Source: Nocardioides sambongensis (GTDB taxonomy: Bacteria; Actinomycetota; Actinomycetes; Propionibacteriales; Nocardioidaceae). From it: a stretch of 64,000 nt of DNA. Each line of letters starts with the position of its first letter. Position 1 is the stretch's first letter. Shown here one piece after another: positions 44,070-52,355 of the stretch. The notes under the pieces were generated by a model that saw nothing but the letters and a program-made list of their open reading frames with translations, ran no database searches and was not told the DNA's origin. The stretch spans positions 682,001 through 746,000 of the forward strand of contig NZ_CP041091.1 of the NCBI RefSeq assembly GCF_006494815.1, in the 5' to 3' direction. The position numbers were made by a program, and so were the translations under genes.

Positions 44070-44885
44070 ATGAGCACGGCGATCAGGGCCGAGGGTGTGA
44101 GCCTCGGTTACCGCGGACGTCGGGTGATCGAGGGCCTGGACCTCGAGATCCCGCCCGGGAAGATGACGGCGATCGTCGGGCCGAACGCGTGCGGCAAGTC
44201 CACGCTGCTGCGTGGGCTGGCCCGGCTGCACCCGCTGGAGGAGGGGCGGGTGACGGTCGACGGGACCGACATCGCCTCGCTGTCCCGCAAGGACCTCGCC
44301 CGACGGGTGGGCGTGCTGCCGCAGGCCTCCGTGGCGCCGGACGGCGTCCGCGTGGCCGAGCTGGTCGCTCGCGGTCGCTTCCCGCACCAGGGCTGGTTCG
44401 GCCGGCACACCAGCAGTGACGACCAGGTGGTGATGCGGTCGCTGGCCGCCACCGGCACCGCCGACCTCGCCGAGCGACGGTTGGAGGAGCTCTCCGGCGG
44501 TCAGCGGCAGCGGGTCTGGATCGCGATGGTGCTGGCCCAGGAGACGAGTGCGGTGCTGCTCGACGAGCCGACGACGTACCTCGACGTCACCCACCAGCTG
44601 GAGCTGCTGGAGCTGCTGGTCGACCTGAACGTCGACCGCGGCACCACCGTGGTGATGGTGCTCCACGAGCTCAACCACGCCGCCCGGTACGCCGACCACC
44701 TGGTCGTGATGGCCGGAGGGCGGATCGTGGCCGAGGGTCCTCCGGCGGAGGTGATGACGGTCGAGACCATCCGCTCCGCGTTCGCCCTGGATGCGGAGGT
44801 GATACCGGACCCGGTGACCGGCGGCCCGCTGGTGGTGCCGCGCGGACGTCCGCGGGGTGGGGTCGTGCTCCCGAGCGCCGGCTGA
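44070..44885 (+). CDS. iron-siderophore ABC transporter ATPase (FepC-like)
   Basis: 271 aa. Walker A GPNACGKST, signature LSGGQRQR, Walker B AVLLDEPTTYLD, and switch His in VLHELNHA: complete ABC ATPase that powers the two permeases. GAGGAGGAAGCG gives an excellent ribosome site. The gap of 70 bases behind the permease gene holds no other gene. C-terminal tail is Pro/Gly/Arg-rich. Confidence 0.94.
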   Translation: MSTAIRAEGVSLGYRGRRVIEGLDLEIPPGKMTAIVGPNACGKSTLLRGLARLHPLEEGRVTVDGTDIASLSRKDLARRVGVLPQASVAPDGVRVAELVARGRFPHQGWFGRHTSSDDQVVMRSLAATGTADLAERRLEELSGGQRQRVWIAMVLAQETSAVLLDEPTTYLDVTHQLELLELLVDLNVDRGTTVVMVLHELNHAARYADHLVVMAGGRIVAEGPPAEVMTVETIRSAFALDAEVIPDPVTGGPLVVPRGRPRGGVVLPSAG

Positions 44886-44889
44886 TCGG

Positions 44890-44908
44890 TTAGGGTTGCC
44901 TCACCTAT
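44890..44908. promoter_or_regulatory. DtxR/IdeR-type iron box upstream of the binding protein gene
   Basis: TTAGGGTTGCCTCACCTAT matches the DtxR/IdeR consensus at about 15 of 19 positions, allowing either base at the dyad centre. It lies 22 bases before GTG 44931. Confidence 0.7.
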
Positions 44909-44930
44909 CCCGAGAGCAAAGGAGACGCAC

Positions 44931-45974
44931 GTGCGCACGACACGTGGCTTCCGCAAGACCGCGGCCGTGATCGCCGGGCTCGCCTCCGTCCTCGCCCTGG
45001 GCGCCTGTGGCGCCGACGAGTCGGGCGACGACACCAAAGCAGCATCGACCACCGACGTGACCGACGAGTTCCCGATCACGATCGAGCACGCCTACGGCGA
45101 GACCACCATCGAGGAGGCGCCCGAGCGGGTCGCCACCTGGGGCTGGGGCTCGACCGAGGCCGCGATCGCTGTCGGGGTCTACCCGGTCGCCGTCGCGGAG
45201 CAGATCTGGACGGTGGGCGAGGGCAACCTGCTGCCGTGGGTCGAGGACGCCTACGACGACGCCGGCGTGGAGCACCCGGCCGTGCTCTCCGACGCCGCCG
45301 GCGGTGCCGAGATCGTCTACGACGAGTTCATCGAGGCCAAGCCGGACGTCATCCTGGCTCCCTACTCGGGTCTGACCGAGGAGCAGTACAAGGAGCTCAG
45401 CAAATACGCCCCGGTGGTGCCGTTCCAGGACGCCGCCTGGACCACGCCGTGGGACAAGACGATCGAGCTCACCGCCGAGGCGCTGGGACGCAGCGAGAAG
45501 GGCGCCGAGGTGCTCGACGGCATCGACGGCTACCTGGCCGAGCAAGCCGAGGCGCACCCCGAGTTCGAGGGCGAGTCCATCGCCGCGATCTGGGCCGCCC
45601 CCAACTCGCTGTCGGTCTACACCGGTCTCGACCCGCGGGTCGCGATCTTCACCGACCTCGGCTTCGAGGTCGCGGAGAGCGTCGCGGACCTGGACACCTC
45701 CGACGGTGGCTTCTACTACGACATGAGCTACGAGAAGGCCGACCAGCTCGAGTCGGACGTGGTCGTCAGCTATCACAGCACCCAGGACGAGGCCGACGCG
45801 ATGCTCGCCGACAAGAAGGCGCAGGCGATCCCGGCCGTCAAGGACGGCCAGGTCGCCCAGGTGATCGGCAACCCGCAGATCTCCTCGGTCTCGCCGCCGA
45901 CCGCCCTCACCTTCGAGTGGGACGAGGGTCTGCCGGTGCTGATCGACCAGCTCTCCGGCCTGCTGCAGGACTGA
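44931..45974 (+). CDS. iron-siderophore ABC transporter substrate-binding lipoprotein
   Basis: 347 aa. Lipobox VLALGAC within the first 27 residues anchors it to the outer face of the membrane. Class III (FepB/FhuD-like) binding fold: ITIEHAYGETTIEEAPERVATWGWGSTEA, KPDVILAPYSGLTEEQYKEL. AAAGGAG precedes GTG 44931. It has its own iron box, separate from the permease operon's, so it can be expressed independently. Siderophore unknown. Some lines of the ligand pocket are Trp/Tyr rich (WAAPNSLSVYTG). Confidence 0.92.
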   Translation: MRTTRGFRKTAAVIAGLASVLALGACGADESGDDTKAASTTDVTDEFPITIEHAYGETTIEEAPERVATWGWGSTEAAIAVGVYPVAVAEQIWTVGEGNLLPWVEDAYDDAGVEHPAVLSDAAGGAEIVYDEFIEAKPDVILAPYSGLTEEQYKELSKYAPVVPFQDAAWTTPWDKTIELTAEALGRSEKGAEVLDGIDGYLAEQAEAHPEFEGESIAAIWAAPNSLSVYTGLDPRVAIFTDLGFEVAESVADLDTSDGGFYYDMSYEKADQLESDVVVSYHSTQDEADAMLADKKAQAIPAVKDGQVAQVIGNPQISSVSPPTALTFEWDEGLPVLIDQLSGLLQD

Positions 45975-46000
45975 CGCAGCGCCCACGCGGGACACCCACG

Positions 46001-46038
46001 CGCAACGCCCCTGCCCGGGACCGGGCAGGGGCGTTGCG
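46001..46038. terminator. strong hairpin terminator of the siderophore operon
   Basis: CGCAACGCCCCTGCCCGG (46001-46018) is followed after two bases by its exact complement (46021-46038), an 18-bp palindromic stem. Confidence 0.9.
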
Positions 46039-46092
46039 CTGCTTCGGCGGCGACGCCGGGCAGGGGCGTTGCGCTGCTTCGGCGGCGACGCC
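46023..46092. repeat. 35-bp perfect tandem duplication overlapping the terminator arm
   Basis: Unit beginning GGGCAGGGGCGTTGCGCTGC occurs at 46023-46057 and again at 46058-46092, identical, then a partial third GGGCAGG. Each copy includes the right arm of the terminator. Confidence 0.9.
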
Positions 46093-46149
46093 GGGCAGGC
46101 CGGGCGCCCATCTTTGCTCACCCGCCGCCGACGGTGTGCGCTCACGCCC

Positions 46150-46155
46150 TAGGCT
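46150..46155 (+). promoter_or_regulatory. -10 element (leaderless) of glnA2
   Basis: TAGGCT, six bases before ATG 46162. Confidence 0.6.
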
Positions 46156-46161
46156 TCAGTC

Positions 46162-47502
46162 ATGGGTAAGCAGGAAGACTTCGTTCTCCGCGCTCTCGAG
46201 GAGCGTGACGTCCGGTTCGTCCGGCTGTGGTTCACCGACGTCCTGGGCTCGCTGAAGTCGGTCGCGGTCGCACCGGCGGAGCTGGAGGGCGCCTTCTCCG
46301 AGGGCATCGGCTTCGACGGCTCGGCGATCGAGGGCTTCGCCCGCGTCTACGAGGCGGACATGCTCGCCCTGCCGGACCCCACCACGTTCCAGATCCTGCC
46401 GTGGCGCAGCACCGAGGGACCGGCGACGGCCCGGATGTTCTGCGACATCGTGATGCCCGACGGGTCGCCGTCCTACGCGGATCCGCGCAACGTGCTCAAG
46501 CGCACCCTGGCCAAGGCCGCCGACCAGGGCTTCACCTTCTACACCCACCCCGAGATCGAGTTCTACCTCTTCAAGAACGACCCCGCGCCGGGCGTGGAGC
46601 CGGAGCCGATCGACCGCAGCGGCTACTTCGACCACACCGCGCACTCCTACGGGTCGGACTTCCGCCGCGAGGCGATCACGATGCTCGAGGCGATGGGGAT
46701 CTCGGTGGAGTTCAGCCACCACGAGGCCGGGCCGGGTCAGCAGGAGATCGACCTGCGGTACGCCGACGCCCTCTCCACCGCCGACAACATCATGACCTTC
46801 CGCACCGTGATCCGTGAGGTGGCGCTCGGCCAGGGCATCTGGGCCACCTTCATGCCGAAGCCGTTCACCACCCACCCGGGCTCGGGCATGCACACCCACG
46901 TGTCGCTCTTCGAGGGCGACCAGAACGCCTTCTACGAGGCGGGCGCGGAGTACCAGCTCTCCAAGACCGGGCGGCAGTTCGTCGCCGGAGTGCTCAAGCA
47001 CGCCCCCGAGATCAGCGTGGTGACCAACCAGTGGGTCAACTCCTACAAGCGGATGATGTTCGGGGGAGAGGCGCCGTCGTACATCTGCTGGGGACACAAC
47101 AACCGCTCCGCGATGGTCCGGGTGCCGATGTACAAGCCGCACAAGGGTCAGTCGGCCCGGGTCGAGCTGCGGACCATCGACGCCGCCTGCAACCCCTACC
47201 TCGCCTACGCCACCGTGTTGGCCGCCGGCCTGAAGGGCATCGAGCACGACTACGAGCTCCCGCCCGAGGCCGAGGACGACGTCTGGGCCCTGACCGAGCG
47301 GGAGCGGCGCAGCCTCGGCATCGAGCCGCTGCCGAAGAACCTCAACGAGGCCATCATCATCGCGGAGAGCTCGGAACTGCTGGCCGAGACCCTCGGCGAG
47401 CAGGTGTTCGACCACTTCCTGCGCAACAAGCGCGCGGAGTGGGACGAGTACCGCGGCCAGGTGTCGGCCTTCGAGCGGGACCGGATGCTGCCGGTCCTGT
47501 GA
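46162..47502 (+). CDS. glnA2: glutamine synthetase, GlnA2 type
   Basis: 446 aa, type I-alpha glutamine synthetase: joins ammonia and glutamate with ATP. Seen: LWFTDVLGSLKSV, GIGFDGSAIEGF, THPEIEFYLF and MHTHVSLF metal ligands, and NNRSAMVRVPMY. Where regulated GlnA has the adenylylation Tyr (NLYDLPPEE), this protein reads NLNEAIIIAES, so it has no adenylylation site. GlnE, encoded 37 bases downstream, therefore probably regulates another synthetase elsewhere. Length and neighbourhood equal mycobacterial GlnA2. Leaderless promoter. Confidence 0.94.
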   Translation: MGKQEDFVLRALEERDVRFVRLWFTDVLGSLKSVAVAPAELEGAFSEGIGFDGSAIEGFARVYEADMLALPDPTTFQILPWRSTEGPATARMFCDIVMPDGSPSYADPRNVLKRTLAKAADQGFTFYTHPEIEFYLFKNDPAPGVEPEPIDRSGYFDHTAHSYGSDFRREAITMLEAMGISVEFSHHEAGPGQQEIDLRYADALSTADNIMTFRTVIREVALGQGIWATFMPKPFTTHPGSGMHTHVSLFEGDQNAFYEAGAEYQLSKTGRQFVAGVLKHAPEISVVTNQWVNSYKRMMFGGEAPSYICWGHNNRSAMVRVPMYKPHKGQSARVELRTIDAACNPYLAYATVLAAGLKGIEHDYELPPEAEDDVWALTERERRSLGIEPLPKNLNEAIIIAESSELLAETLGEQVFDHFLRNKRAEWDEYRGQVSAFERDRMLPVL

Positions 47503-47539
47503 CCGGGGCCGGGACCGAGGACTGCCGGCGGGTGCTGCG

Positions 47540-50533
47540 GTGATCCGGGGGACGGTGCGCACCGAGCTGGTGCGGCTCGGCTTCGTCGACACCGAGCGGG
47601 CGCAGGCCGACCTGACTCGGCTGGGTGAGGTCGGTCGCGAGGTCATGGCGATGTTCGGCCGGGTCGCCGACCCCGACGGTGCGCTGGCGGCGCTGGCCGA
47701 CCTGGCCGATGCGGTCGAGGACCGCGAGGCCTTCATCGGCGAGGTCGCTGCCGACGAGGGGCTGGCGATGCGCCTGCTCTCCGTGCTCGGCGCCAGCTGT
47801 GCGCTGGCCGATCACCTGGTGACCCACCCCGAGCACTGGCGTGAGCTGTGCGACCCGAGGCTCGGCTCCACCCGCACCCCCGCCTTCGCCTACCGCAACG
47901 CGCTCCTCGCGGCGGTCGCCGCCGAGGACGCCGGGGGAGCCGGCGGTCCGGTGGCCACGCTGCCCGACCACGAGGCCGTCGACGCCCTGCGCGTCGAGTA
48001 TCGCCGGCTGCTGCTGCGCATCGCGGCCCGCGACCTCGCCCACGACCTCGGTGTGGACGACTGCGCCGCCGAGCTCTCCGACCTGGCCGCGGGGACCCTC
48101 GAGGCGGCGCTCGCGGTGGCCCGGGCGCGGGTGGGCGTCGAGCAGGCGGCCGAGGTCCGGCTCGGAGTGATCGCGATGGGCAAGTGCGGTGGCCACGAGC
48201 TCAACTACGTCTCCGACGTCGACGTCGTCTTCGTGCACGAGGCGGCGGACCCGGAGGCCGACCAGGCTGCGGTCGCCGCGGCCGGTCGCACCGCGGCCAA
48301 GCTGGCGGCGCAGATGATGCAGGTCTGCTCCGACCAGACCCGCGAGGGGACGATCTGGCCGGTCGACGCGGCGCTGCGGCCCGAGGGGAAGGCGGGGCCG
48401 CTCAGTCGCACCCTCGCCAGTCATCGCGGCTACTACGAGCGATGGGCGGCTGCCTGGGAGTTCCAGGCGCTGCTGAAGGCGCGCCCGGTCGCCGGCGATC
48501 TCGGGCTCGGCGCCGAGTTCGTGGCGATGGTGCAGCCGATGGTGTGGACCGCCGCGGACCGCGAGGGGTTCGTCGAGGCGGCGCGCGCGATGCGGCGCCG
48601 GGTCCTCGACCACATCCCGGCGCGGGAGGCGGACCGGGAGCTCAAGCTCGGCTCGGGCGGACTGCGCGACGTCGAGTTCGCGATCCAGCTGCTGCAGCTG
48701 GTCCACGGCCGCACCGACGAGCGGATCCGGCCACCCACCACGCTGAGCGCGCTCGCCCGGCTCACCGAGGGCGGCTACGTCGGCAAGGAGGACGGCGAGA
48801 AGCTGCACCGCGCCTACGCCTTCCTGCGCCAGCTCGAGCACCGGATCCAGCTGCACCGGTTGCAGCGCACCCACCTGGTGCCCGACGACGACGACGCGTT
48901 GCGCCGCCTCGGCCGAAGCCTCGGCATGTACCGCGACTCCGGCAAGGCCCTGGAGGAGACCTGGGAGGGTCACCGCCGCGAGGTCAGCCGGTTGCACCAG
49001 AAGCTCTTCTACCGACCGCTGCTCACCGCCGTCGCCCACATCACCGGCGCTGAGGCACGACTCTCCTCCGAGGCCGCGCGCGACCGACTGGCCGCGCTGG
49101 GGTACGCCGACCCGGAGGCCGCGCTGCGACACCTGGAGGCGCTCACCGCCGGGGTCTCCCGCACCGCCTCCATCCAGCGGGCTCTGCTCCCGGCGATGCT
49201 GCAGTGGCTGGCCGAGTGTGCCGACCCGGACGCCGGCCTGTTCGGCTTCCGTCGGCTCAGCGACTCGCTCGGATCCAGCCCGTGGTTCCTCGGCACCCTG
49301 CGCGACGAGGGGCAGGCCGCGGAACGGCTCGCCCACCTGCTGGGCACGTCCCGCTACTGCACCGACCTGCTCGAGCGGGAGCCGCAGGGCGTCCGGCTGC
49401 TCGGTGGCGACCTCACGCCGCTGAGCGCGGAGCAGATGCGCGAGGAGATGGTGGCCACCGCCCGCCGTCAGTCCGACCCGACGAAGGCGATCCGCGCGCT
49501 GCGCGCCGTACGACGTCGCGAGCTGTTGCGGATCGCGGCCGGCGACGTGCTCGGGCTGACCGACGTGGCCGACGTCGGCTTCGCGCTGACCCGCCTGACC
49601 GACGCCACCCTGAGCGCAGCGCTGGAGGTCGCCGAGGCGGCGGTGCGGACCGAGCGCGGGTTGGACGAGGCGCCCACCGCCCTCGCCCTGGTGGCGATGG
49701 GTCGCTACGGCGGGTTCGAGCTCTCCTACGCCTCGGACGCGGACGTGCTCTTCGTGCACGACCCCTATCCGGACCAGGATCCTCAGGCCGCGTCCGGCTA
49801 CGCCAAGGCGGTCGCCGAGCAGGTGCGCTCGATGCTGGGGGCACCGGGCCCGGACCCTGCGCTGGTGGTCGACGCCGACCTGCGCCCCGAGGGCCGCCAG
49901 GGCCCGCTGGTGCGGACGCTGGACTCCTACGCCGCCTACTACGCGAAGTGGTCGAAGGTGTGGGAGGCGCAGGCGCTGCTCCGCGCCGATGCCGTGGTCG
50001 GCGACGAGGGGCTGCGTCGCCGCTTCACCGACCTGATCGACCCGCTGCGCTACCCCGAGAACGGTCTGAGCGCCCAGGACATCCAGGAGGTGCGCCGGAT
50101 CAAGGCGCGGGTGGACACCGAGCGGCTCCCGCGTGGGGCGGATCCGACCACCCACCTCAAGCTCGGCCGCGGGGGACTGGCGGACATCGAGTGGACGGTG
50201 CAGCTGCTCCAGCTGCGCTACGGCGCCGAGCACGAGGGTCTGCGCACGGTGCGCACCCTGGCGGCGGTGGAGGCGGCCGCGGAGGCGGGTCTGCTGAGCG
50301 TGCCTGACGCCGCGACGCTGACCGACGCCTGGCGCATGGTCAGCCGGGTCCGCAACGCGGTGCTGCTGGCGCGCGGCAAGCCGGCCGACCAGTTCCCGCG
50401 TGCGTCGCTGGAACGCACGGCGGTGGCCGGGATCATGGGCTATCCGCTGGACCAGACCGACGCGTTGGCCAACGACTACCTCCGCACCACGCGGCACGCG
50501 CACCTGGTCGTGGACCGCGTGTTCTGGGACTAG
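47540..50533 (+). CDS. glnE: bifunctional glutamine-synthetase adenylyltransferase/deadenylase
   Basis: 997 aa, adds or removes AMP on glutamine synthetase in response to nitrogen state. Two nucleotidyltransferase domains each carry the GG-E-L-SD-D pattern: GKCGGHELNYVSDVDVVFVH (N-terminal, deadenylylating) and GRYGGFELSYASDADVLFVH (C-terminal, adenylylating). Helical linker in between. GTG 47540, 37 bases behind glnA2. Family length about 950-1,050 aa. Its target is presumably a GlnA outside the window because the adjacent GlnA2 lacks the Tyr. Confidence 0.95.
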   Translation: MIRGTVRTELVRLGFVDTERAQADLTRLGEVGREVMAMFGRVADPDGALAALADLADAVEDREAFIGEVAADEGLAMRLLSVLGASCALADHLVTHPEHWRELCDPRLGSTRTPAFAYRNALLAAVAAEDAGGAGGPVATLPDHEAVDALRVEYRRLLLRIAARDLAHDLGVDDCAAELSDLAAGTLEAALAVARARVGVEQAAEVRLGVIAMGKCGGHELNYVSDVDVVFVHEAADPEADQAAVAAAGRTAAKLAAQMMQVCSDQTREGTIWPVDAALRPEGKAGPLSRTLASHRGYYERWAAAWEFQALLKARPVAGDLGLGAEFVAMVQPMVWTAADREGFVEAARAMRRRVLDHIPAREADRELKLGSGGLRDVEFAIQLLQLVHGRTDERIRPPTTLSALARLTEGGYVGKEDGEKLHRAYAFLRQLEHRIQLHRLQRTHLVPDDDDALRRLGRSLGMYRDSGKALEETWEGHRREVSRLHQKLFYRPLLTAVAHITGAEARLSSEAARDRLAALGYADPEAALRHLEALTAGVSRTASIQRALLPAMLQWLAECADPDAGLFGFRRLSDSLGSSPWFLGTLRDEGQAAERLAHLLGTSRYCTDLLEREPQGVRLLGGDLTPLSAEQMREEMVATARRQSDPTKAIRALRAVRRRELLRIAAGDVLGLTDVADVGFALTRLTDATLSAALEVAEAAVRTERGLDEAPTALALVAMGRYGGFELSYASDADVLFVHDPYPDQDPQAASGYAKAVAEQVRSMLGAPGPDPALVVDADLRPEGRQGPLVRTLDSYAAYYAKWSKVWEAQALLRADAVVGDEGLRRRFTDLIDPLRYPENGLSAQDIQEVRRIKARVDTERLPRGADPTTHLKLGRGGLADIEWTVQLLQLRYGAEHEGLRTVRTLAAVEAAAEAGLLSVPDAATLTDAWRMVSRVRNAVLLARGKPADQFPRASLERTAVAGIMGYPLDQTDALANDYLRTTRHAHLVVDRVFWD

Positions 50534-50755
50534 GGCGCGTCGCGCAGCCGCGTCGCACGAGATTCCCGGCGCGTCGCTACTCGCGAGTATGCCGATCTCA
50601 CCGACGGTATGCCATGATTGTCGCGTCGGGTCGCGGCCGACCCCCCAGAGGCCGCGGCCCGATCTTGTTTTTCCCGGGCGGTTCGGCGCGGTCGCGCGTC
50701 GACGTCGCGGCGTCCCCAGAGGCACGGGTGGAGCGGAGGTCGGGTCCGAGGCGGC

Positions 50756-50771
50756 TCGAACAGGTGTTCGA
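50756..50771. promoter_or_regulatory. LexA (SOS) box
   Basis: TCGAAC-AGGT-GTTCGA, an exact match to the actinobacterial LexA consensus TCGAAC-N4-GTTCGA. It sits nine bases before the TATCCT -10 element of the 92-aa gene, where repressor would block polymerase. Confidence 0.85.
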
Positions 50772-50779
50772 TCCAGCGG

Positions 50780-50785
50780 TATCCT
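50780..50785 (+). promoter_or_regulatory. -10 element (leaderless) of the SOS-boxed small gene
   Basis: TATCCT, six bases before ATG 50792. Confidence 0.6.
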
Positions 50786-50791
50786 CGGACC

Positions 50792-51070
50792 ATGCCCGGA
50801 GTCGGTCCTGGCACGCGTCGCCGTACGCCGCCGGTGCACGTGTGGGTGGACACCACCATGCGGTGGGGGCCGAGCGCCCTGCCCGGGATCCTGCTGACCT
50901 GGCGGCGTCAGGAGCGTCGTGAGGGCGTGTGGGTGTGGCAGGGGCTCTGCGTGTTCGCCCTGGTCCCGCCGCCGCGTTCGCCCGACGACCTGATCGTCTA
51001 CCAGCAGTGGGTGGACGCGGCGCACCTGCGCCCGATGGCGGACGCCGACCCTCCGCGCGCCACGGGCTAG
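50792..51070 (+). CDS. small protein under predicted LexA control
   Basis: 92 aa, uncharacterised. Reads MPGVGPGTRRRTPPVHVWVDTT then TMRWGPSALPGILLTWRR, with a compact beta-rich core (VWQGLCVFALVPPP) and IVYQQWVDAAHLRP near the end, a pattern like small SH3-type folds. No catalytic motif, no membrane segment. Leaderless promoter overlapped by a perfect LexA box, so expression should rise after DNA damage. In many actinobacteria similar LexA-controlled small proteins accompany imuA'-imuB-dnaE2 mutagenesis genes, none of which lie here; a link is only a guess. Confidence 0.7.
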   Translation: MPGVGPGTRRRTPPVHVWVDTTMRWGPSALPGILLTWRRQERREGVWVWQGLCVFALVPPPRSPDDLIVYQQWVDAAHLRPMADADPPRATG

Positions 51071-51092
51071 CCCACAGGGGAGAGTGCTGGGG

Positions 51093-52058
51093 CTACAGCC
51101 GCTCGCGACCGTGCGGGGTCAGCCAGGCCGACGGATCGGGTCCGCGAGGGATGATGCCGGTCGGGTTGATGTCCTCGTGCACCACGTAGTAGTGCGCCTT
51201 GATCTGGTCGAAGTCGATGGTCTCCCCGAACCCCGGCGTCTGGAACAGGTCGCGGGCGTAGCCCCACAGTGCGGGCATCTCGGTGAGCTTGTTCCGGTTG
51301 CACTTGAAGTGGCCGTGGTAGACGGCGTCGAACCGGGCCAGCGTGGTGAACAGGCGCACGTCGGCCTCGGTGATCGAGCCACCCATCAGGAAGCGTCGGT
51401 CGGACAGGCGCTCCTCCAGCCAGTCCATCGCCGCCCAGAGGCGGTCGTAGGCCGCATCGTAGGTGTCCTGGGAGCCGGCGAAGCCGCAGCGGTAGACGCC
51501 GTTGTTGACCTCGGTGAAGACCCGCTGCATCACCTGCTCCATCTCGTCCCTCACGGCGTCGGGCCAGAGGTCGGGCGCGTCCGCGCGGTGGTGGTCGCGC
51601 CACTCGAAGAAGAGGTCGTGGGTGATCCAGGGGAAGTCGTTGGTGACCACCGACCGGGTCGGGACGTCGACCATCGCGGGCACGGTGATGCCCCGCGGAT
51701 AGTCGGGGTAGCGGGCGAAGTACGCCTCCTGGAGGCGCTCGTAGCCGAGCACCGGGTCCACGCCCCCCGGGTCGAGGTCGAAGGTCCAGGAGCGGGCGTC
51801 ATGGGTGGGGCCGGTGAGGCCGAGCGAGATCACGTCGTCGAGGCCGAGCAGCGTGCGCACGATGATGGCGCGGTTCGCCCACGGGCAGGCTTTGGCGGCG
51901 ACCAGCCGATAGCGTCCGGGCTCCACCGGCCAGGTCCGCACGGCCAGCTCCTGGTCGTCGTGGCCGTCCTCGGAGCGCCCTTCGGTGCGGGTGATCCGGT
52001 CCGGGATGTAGTTCATGTCCCGGTCGAACGCCTTGCCCTGCTCGGTGTAGGTCGGCAC
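51093..52058 (-). CDS. glutathionyl/mycothiol-type hydroquinone reductase (Xi-class GST)
   Basis: 321 aa, larger than ordinary GSTs, as expected for Xi-class hydroquinone reductases. N-terminal thioredoxin fold with active Cys in KACPWANRAIIVR, conserved VPAMVDVPTRSVVTNDFP, and C-terminal helices with ITEADVRLFTTLARFDAVYHGHFKCN. Members remove a thiol from quinone-thiol adducts. Actinobacteria use mycothiol rather than glutathione, so the natural thiol is probably mycothiol; inferred. Convergent with the 92-aa gene, divergent from the helicase. Confidence 0.9.
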   Translation of the reverse strand: MPTYTEQGKAFDRDMNYIPDRITRTEGRSEDGHDDQELAVRTWPVEPGRYRLVAAKACPWANRAIIVRTLLGLDDVISLGLTGPTHDARSWTFDLDPGGVDPVLGYERLQEAYFARYPDYPRGITVPAMVDVPTRSVVTNDFPWITHDLFFEWRDHHRADAPDLWPDAVRDEMEQVMQRVFTEVNNGVYRCGFAGSQDTYDAAYDRLWAAMDWLEERLSDRRFLMGGSITEADVRLFTTLARFDAVYHGHFKCNRNKLTEMPALWGYARDLFQTPGFGETIDFDQIKAHYYVVHEDINPTGIIPRGPDPSAWLTPHGRERL

Positions 52059-52355
52059 GGGTCCTCTCCTCCCGGGTCCGTGGACCCGGCGTCGATCGCG
52101 ACGGGGAGCCGCGGGGTGGATGGTTGACCTGTCCTCAATCCTACGTCGACCTGCGTGAGCAACGCCACGGGTCGAACCGGCCCGGCGATGCCGCCCCTCG
52201 GGCCGGTCGCCGCTAGCGTGGAGGAATCAGCTCGCAGGTCCCGCCGCGAGTTGGCCGCATGTCGCAGTGCCGGGTCTGTCCGGCGCTCCGTGCGGGGCCC
52301 ACCGCGACCCGCGGAGCTCCGGGTTGCCGGCGGGCGCGAGAACGAGGAACGCCGT

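Noticed and set aside
47357..51025. 1222-codon minus-strand frame over glnE
   Set aside because: Entirely antisense to glnE and glnA2, which show clear family motifs; the antisense text has no motifs.
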